Positions 55,801 to 61,800 of a stretch of DNA of 64,000 nucleotides are shown here, piece after piece. The stretch's first letter is position 1. Every line of letters starts with the position of its first letter. The translations under genes and the position numbers were made by a program. Origin of the DNA: Ascarosepion bandense (Eukaryota; Mollusca; Cephalopoda; Sepiida; Sepiidae); assembly GCA_037127315.1 (NCBI GenBank), contig JBBBDQ010000225.1:1478501-1542500 (forward strand), given 5' to 3'. The notes beneath the pieces were generated by a model. The model was not told where the DNA came from. It worked only from the letters and a program-made list of their open reading frames with translations, and searched no databases.

Positions 55801-58800
55801 ATTTCACATGAAGCAAGGCCATAAAGCCACTAAGACACAAGGGGAGTTCTGACTGTTAGATAATATGAGAACAAAACACTACTAAAAAGAGAGAACAATA
55901 AAAGATCAGGAATTAAGAAGGCAGATAATGATTGACATTGCATTTAAATTTTTGAAGATCAAAGGTAACTGGGAAGCAAGAAGCCAGAAGAGTTCCATAA
56001 GTGAAAAATGCAAGAGAATAAACTGTTAACAGAAAACTTATGGTTACATCTAGCTATTTCAACTGTGACCTTGTTGCTAATCTAGTACTGTGCTTAAATT
56101 TATAAAGTTTAGTTATCATAGAAAGTTCATCAGAACAATTACCATAAAAATATTTATAGAAAAGGCACAGGCAAGCTGTGTTACTGTGGTGAGAAATTGA
56201 CTTATGGCAAGATGCCAGGTCAGGACCAATTACATTGCGGATTCTTCTTTATATTGTATTTAGAATCTCTAAATATATAGCACAAGCACCAGATTAGACA
56301 TGGCAGGAATATTCAAGTCATGGATGGATAGTAGACTTATAAATGTGTAAGATAGTTTCTAACAAGAAAAAACTGTTGACAACAACACAGTGAACCAACA
56401 TTCATAGTAGCATATCTAGCAATTAATTCAATATAATCTTTCCACTTCATGTCAGTAGAAAATATTAGCCTGTGAAGATGCAATCAATCACCCTCCTGAA
56501 GGTAAGCATCAGCCATGTTGATGGAAGGTTTCTTTCAGTTCATTTTGAAGGCATTAAAATTAACAAGCCATTACTTTCCCCAGTTAACAACAGATTGTAG
56601 GTCATTTTTTAGATTAGCTGTTAATCTGACTTTATTGAGCCAATCAGACTTACTATTAAGGCAGGAATAAATGATTGTGATCAGCATAGATACAGAGTTG
56701 AGAATTAATATTAGGAAAGTTGTTTTTGTTGAAAATTAGGAACAACATAGGTTTAAGAATAGAGCCTTTGAGGACACCTGCATTAATGCAAAAATATTTA
56801 AGAGTGGCTATTCATAGAACCTGAAATGTAAAAAAGATTAGTAACCTACCTAGTGTTTTACTCCTCCCTTCACCTATGCAATGTGACATGGAGTCAACAA
56901 AGTGCTTGATTCATTGTGTGGTTATATCTCTTCAAGCACTTCCAGGGGTGTCCATAACTGAATTGCTTATTGAGTAAATTTAGTGAGGTGTACAACTCTA
57001 ACCCATACATCTTCAATAGGCTTTAAATTTGGTGAGTTCATGGGCTACTAGAGTATCCAGATGACAGCTGTGTATTCATGGAACTAATTTCATGTCATTT
57101 ATGCACAATGGGAGGATGTATTATCTTGCCAGAAGAAACCATCACCACTGGCAAGCATAAAGTGCAAATAGTCTGTAATAAGATTTGTATGCTACTTGTC
57201 AAGAGAGATTTCATTTTCATGAGTGGTTCTTACAAGTTCCAATAGAACCATCACCAGCTTGCAAAACACCTTAATGAATTTAATCAGGATTAAAAAAAAA
57301 TTATATTACTTCTATGTAAGTTCTAAAATAAAATTAATAAATTATTAAACATTACAAAAAATATTTTTTTATTGATATTGTTTTGATTCAGACAAGTTCG
57401 CAACAATATGCATCAGTATTTACATCAGAGAAGTTCATTTTTATATTTACTTTTCAGGCCAGCATGCTCATCTTGGTTGTTATATTCACTTTCAATTGTT
57501 GGGCCCTTTGGTCTCTCTTCAGGTATCTGTCATACTTGGTAACCTTCTTGGAATTTCAACCCAAACCTCAGGGACTGGACTTGAAACTGCCAGGAAACTA
57601 GACATGTTTAACCAATGCTTTGATCCACTAGGCCACATGTCATCTTGAACAATCTAGTGGTGTGAAATTCTAGAGTATTCAACACAATGTCTGTACTCAG
57701 GTGGTGAGACTCTATGTCTGTTTTCAGGTAGTGGAATTATATTTGAGTGTCCTTTCTTTCTTGATCAGATGCTCATAGATAGTATTAATTTCTATGCTAG
57801 GTCTACTGAGGAGATTGTCAGTGCTTAACATGTGCATGAATTCCTTAAATCATCTCATCCTCTAGTGTTGTTCATTGTCCCTCATCTTGACTTAATTCCA
57901 ATTGTCCATTCTTTTATCACCATATATAATCAGATATGCTGGATTGGATTTCAATGTCTTGTCCTAGACAGCTTTCCAGTGCTTTGCCACTTTTACTTTT
58001 AAGGAACGACCTGTTTCTCCTTTGTATTCCTTGCCATAATTGCATGGAATGGAATATGAAGGGTTCTTGGTCATGCTTTTTTTTAGGGAGAGGGAGCTTG
58101 ATGTGAGAGATATCTCCAACAGTTTGAACTGCTTTGAATACCACAGACTGCAAATTCTTTGACTTTTTTAAATATATCCTTTATGTATGGTAGGTAGTTA
58201 CTTAGTCAAGTGTTACCCTGAAGTATGTTTCTAATGTTGATCATCATCTGTAGGCTGCTAGTTATGAGATTGTTTCAACATTTTAGACAGTAGACAATTC
58301 CTTTATTGAAATTTTATGGATGATAACTGAAGTTCAGGTATTGACCAATGAATGTTGGCTTATAATATATGGATGTCTTGAATCCATTACTCTATTCAAG
58401 AGATTAGAACATCTAGGAAGGCTGGTTTATCTACTACTTTTTCCATTGTGAAATGTATAAAGGTTTTATTGAGTTCATATGATCCATTAGTATTTGCACA
58501 TCTTTCTAGTGGAGCCAAGTGTATGAAAGTGCCATTTCCATATCTAAGCCACATTATTGTCTTTAGTAGTGACATTCTATAACCATTTAGAATAGCACAA
58601 AGGTGCCTGTATTAATTCATAGGAAATATAACCTAAGCATGGAAAGTGAAATGAGAATGATCTATTCTCTTGAACTGAATAAAGTGTTTGATTCATAATT
58701 CCAAGATTATCAAATCTGAAGACAGACACTTGAATATGGCCAGAGAGTACAATAGCTGTAATGTTGTGAGTATTACAAACAAGATTAACATACTGCTTAG

Positions 58801-61800
58801 AATAGCAAATCAGATAATAATTGTAATTGCTCATCCTAAAAAATACCAACAAAAATATCAGTGTCATCTGAAAAACATGTGAGAATAACAGATGAGATTT
58901 GAGAAAGTTTTGGGATTTATATTATAAAAAAGAGAATTAGATTTCAGATAAGTGTTTATCATCTTTTTTAACCAAACTTTCATTTGCTTAAGTAATTTCA
59001 AATTCAATTAGAAGTTTTCAAATCGATCTCACTTTTGTAGAATTGGGGGATAAGCAATTTGCTAAGGTAAATAAAATTTGAATATTTGTCATAAAATGAA
59101 GTTCATCATGAACTTTAAAAAATTAGAGTACATAGAACTTGAACAAATATTTGGTACTTGCTACAATGACATGCTAGAAATTGGAAAACTCTCACAGAAA
59201 TCTCTTAGCATTTCCTTTGAATTATTATTTGTGTCAAATCCTAAATTTTCTCCATTATTATTTATTCATTTTATATTTAGGTTGCTAAAAAGAATAAGAA
59301 AAGCATGCCATATAACTGGCAGCACAAATATTTCTTTATTCGTAAGTATTCTTCTATTTTCATGAGTTTGTTTATTTTGCACCCTGAACATTTCACTGAA
59401 ATGTTTGCTTTTAAATTCAATGCTACAAATGATATTTTTGCATTTGCCATGCACTGATAAAACCAATTAGCAGTGATTATCATCAATCTTTTTTATTTCT
59501 TCATTACTTACTTTTAGCTAAAAGCAGTCAGTCTTGCCAATTTTACTTACAAAAGTAAATAAGTGATCATTAGTTGATATCAGGTATTTTTAATTTATCC
59601 AGCTCTTTAGTGTTGAAATTTACCAGTTTGTCTATGTGATTTAAAAAAAACATTTAACATACAAGTTGTAGAGTTTGTCTTTACTAGAGATATATATATA
59701 TTAAAATGTATATAATAAAGCATTCCCTCTTTCAAAGTGTTATCAATATTAAGAGTATTCTTATTGAACTGCTTTTTGAACAAGTCTGAAATGCAATAGG
59801 ACCTCTATTTAAAAATACTTTCTTTTCTATGATGTCTATTAACCAATGATTAGATTCTTTATGGTAAATTGTGTATGAGCTTAGAATATGAAAATTGTTG
59901 TTGGGTTGTAAGAATATTTTGAAGCCTTTTATTGGTACCAGACTTCAATGGAGATAGTGTTTCCTGTTTTCTTCCCATTCCATTCAATAATATTGGCTTT
60001 CTTCAAAACAGCTGTTATATTAATAGGTCATGAAACAGTTATGCTTTTGGAAAAGCATAAAAATGACTTTTCTTGGTGTTATATTTTAAGTGTTTTTTTT
60101 TGTTTGTTTTATTTTATTTTATTTTTTTGGGGGGGAACAGAAACATCAATCAGAAACACTTAGTGGAACAGCCTAAAATTTGCTTTCTTTTAATGATTTA
60201 ATATAAGCAATTTTATCAATATGCTTTAGCTAAGAGAATTCCTGAATTGTCTTTAGTGAAATGATGGAACAGAAGAATTTTTAAAAAAAAGTAAATTTTT
60301 TAAAATTGATGAAGTATATTTAATCATTTGATATGAGAAAAAGATAATTTTCTAATTTTTGTGACAGCTGATGCCAGTAGAAACAGCTTTTATATCTGAA
60401 TCTATTTGATTGCAAAATGTCAAGATATTTTGCAAAAAAAACAGAAAAATTAAAAGCCTCACATTTTTCCTCATGTCTATTTAGTTATTCTGATGCTTAT
60501 TCTATTTTCTTTTTCAAATGTTATAAACTTATTAATGATATTCATTATGTATTTATTTATTTATTTCAGTTGGTCCACCACTTTTGTTCCCAGTTTACTT
60601 TCAATATGCTCTTGTGCGTTATGCTGTGTCAAGACGAGCTTGGGTTGTAAGCAACATACATATATTATTAATTCATAGAATAGCATATATGAACTAAACT
60701 TTTCCTACTTAACTACCATCAGGCATAGGAAGTATTTATAAAAATATAATTCTGTATTTATTTATTTTATTATTTTTCCCTCTTATCTATTTGTTTCTCA
60801 AAAATAATTACCTAGAATATTTGATCCATTAACAATTCTTTAACAAGAATATAAATTAAAAATTATACCTCCAACGTCTGTTAATTTTGGGAATTTATAT
60901 TTGTTGCTTAACCTGTTAAAAAGAACTTTACTCTTTTCTTCTATAGCAGTCTCTAATAATGGTTTAACATTTCAAAATGTTTTTTCATTTTCCTATAAAG
61001 TATTTTTCTTTTAAGAAAAACATTTGGAAATTTTAGATTATAGTTTTTACCTATTTCAAATAATTTAAAAAAATCAAACTTTATAATATTTCCTGAAACA
61101 TTTTTTTTGCAGGACATGGCATGGATGGCTGCCTTCTTTATTAAACTTTTTTATTTATATACCCCATATTTAGGAGTTTGGGGTGTATTGGCATATTATT
61201 TTATTGTCAGGTAAATATCATTGTCTATCATTTCTTTATTTAATTCGATATCTGAATAGTGATTTTATTTGATTAAATATCATTAATTTTAATTAACACT
61301 GCATAAGTGAATATTTTTAAAACTCTATTTTGTATAACTCCAAATCATTTTTTCTAGTTTTAGAAAGAGAAGAAAATTGTATACTGGAATAAGAAGTTCA
61401 AGAAGCTATCAGTTTTTACTTTATTCACAGTAAATTAGGGTTCACCCATTTAGTATTGAATTAACTTATGTTCAACTTAGATGAATTCTTGAATTTTGGT
61501 GCAATTATAATTTTTTATACTAGATATTTAACTAAAATATATAAAAATAGCATTGTTTCAATTAGTTTTAGTACTAGTAATTGGTTGTACTAATTACAAT
61601 AATTAATAATTATTATGAAGTTATCCTGGACTAGTTAAATAAAAACAAGATAATTTCTCTTAATTTCAACATTAACTTTATTGAATAATATAGTCACTGG
61701 TTTATTCCACTGTTTTCTACCATATTTTAGACAACTTCATAATTCTACCCGACCAGAACCTTTGATCTTTCTGAGCAAAGACCTGATCTAGATGTCTTTT

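Larger units (their letters stand above)
53032..59280 (+). other. FADS-like: Intron 6 (6.2 kb)
   Basis: GTGAGT to TATATTTAG. 53032-55620 and 58600-59270: AT-rich with nothing recognised apart from short CACA and T runs. Confidence 0.85.

Noticed and set aside
55665..55801. Replication origin or matrix attachment site from AT/TA tracts
   Set aside because: Simple microsatellites; nothing else supports such a role.
57500..57710. Possible true tRNA gene
   Set aside because: A- and B-box-like parts are present, but no cloverleaf or anticodon stem could be drawn; the body repeats at 49.8 kb, so it is a SINE.
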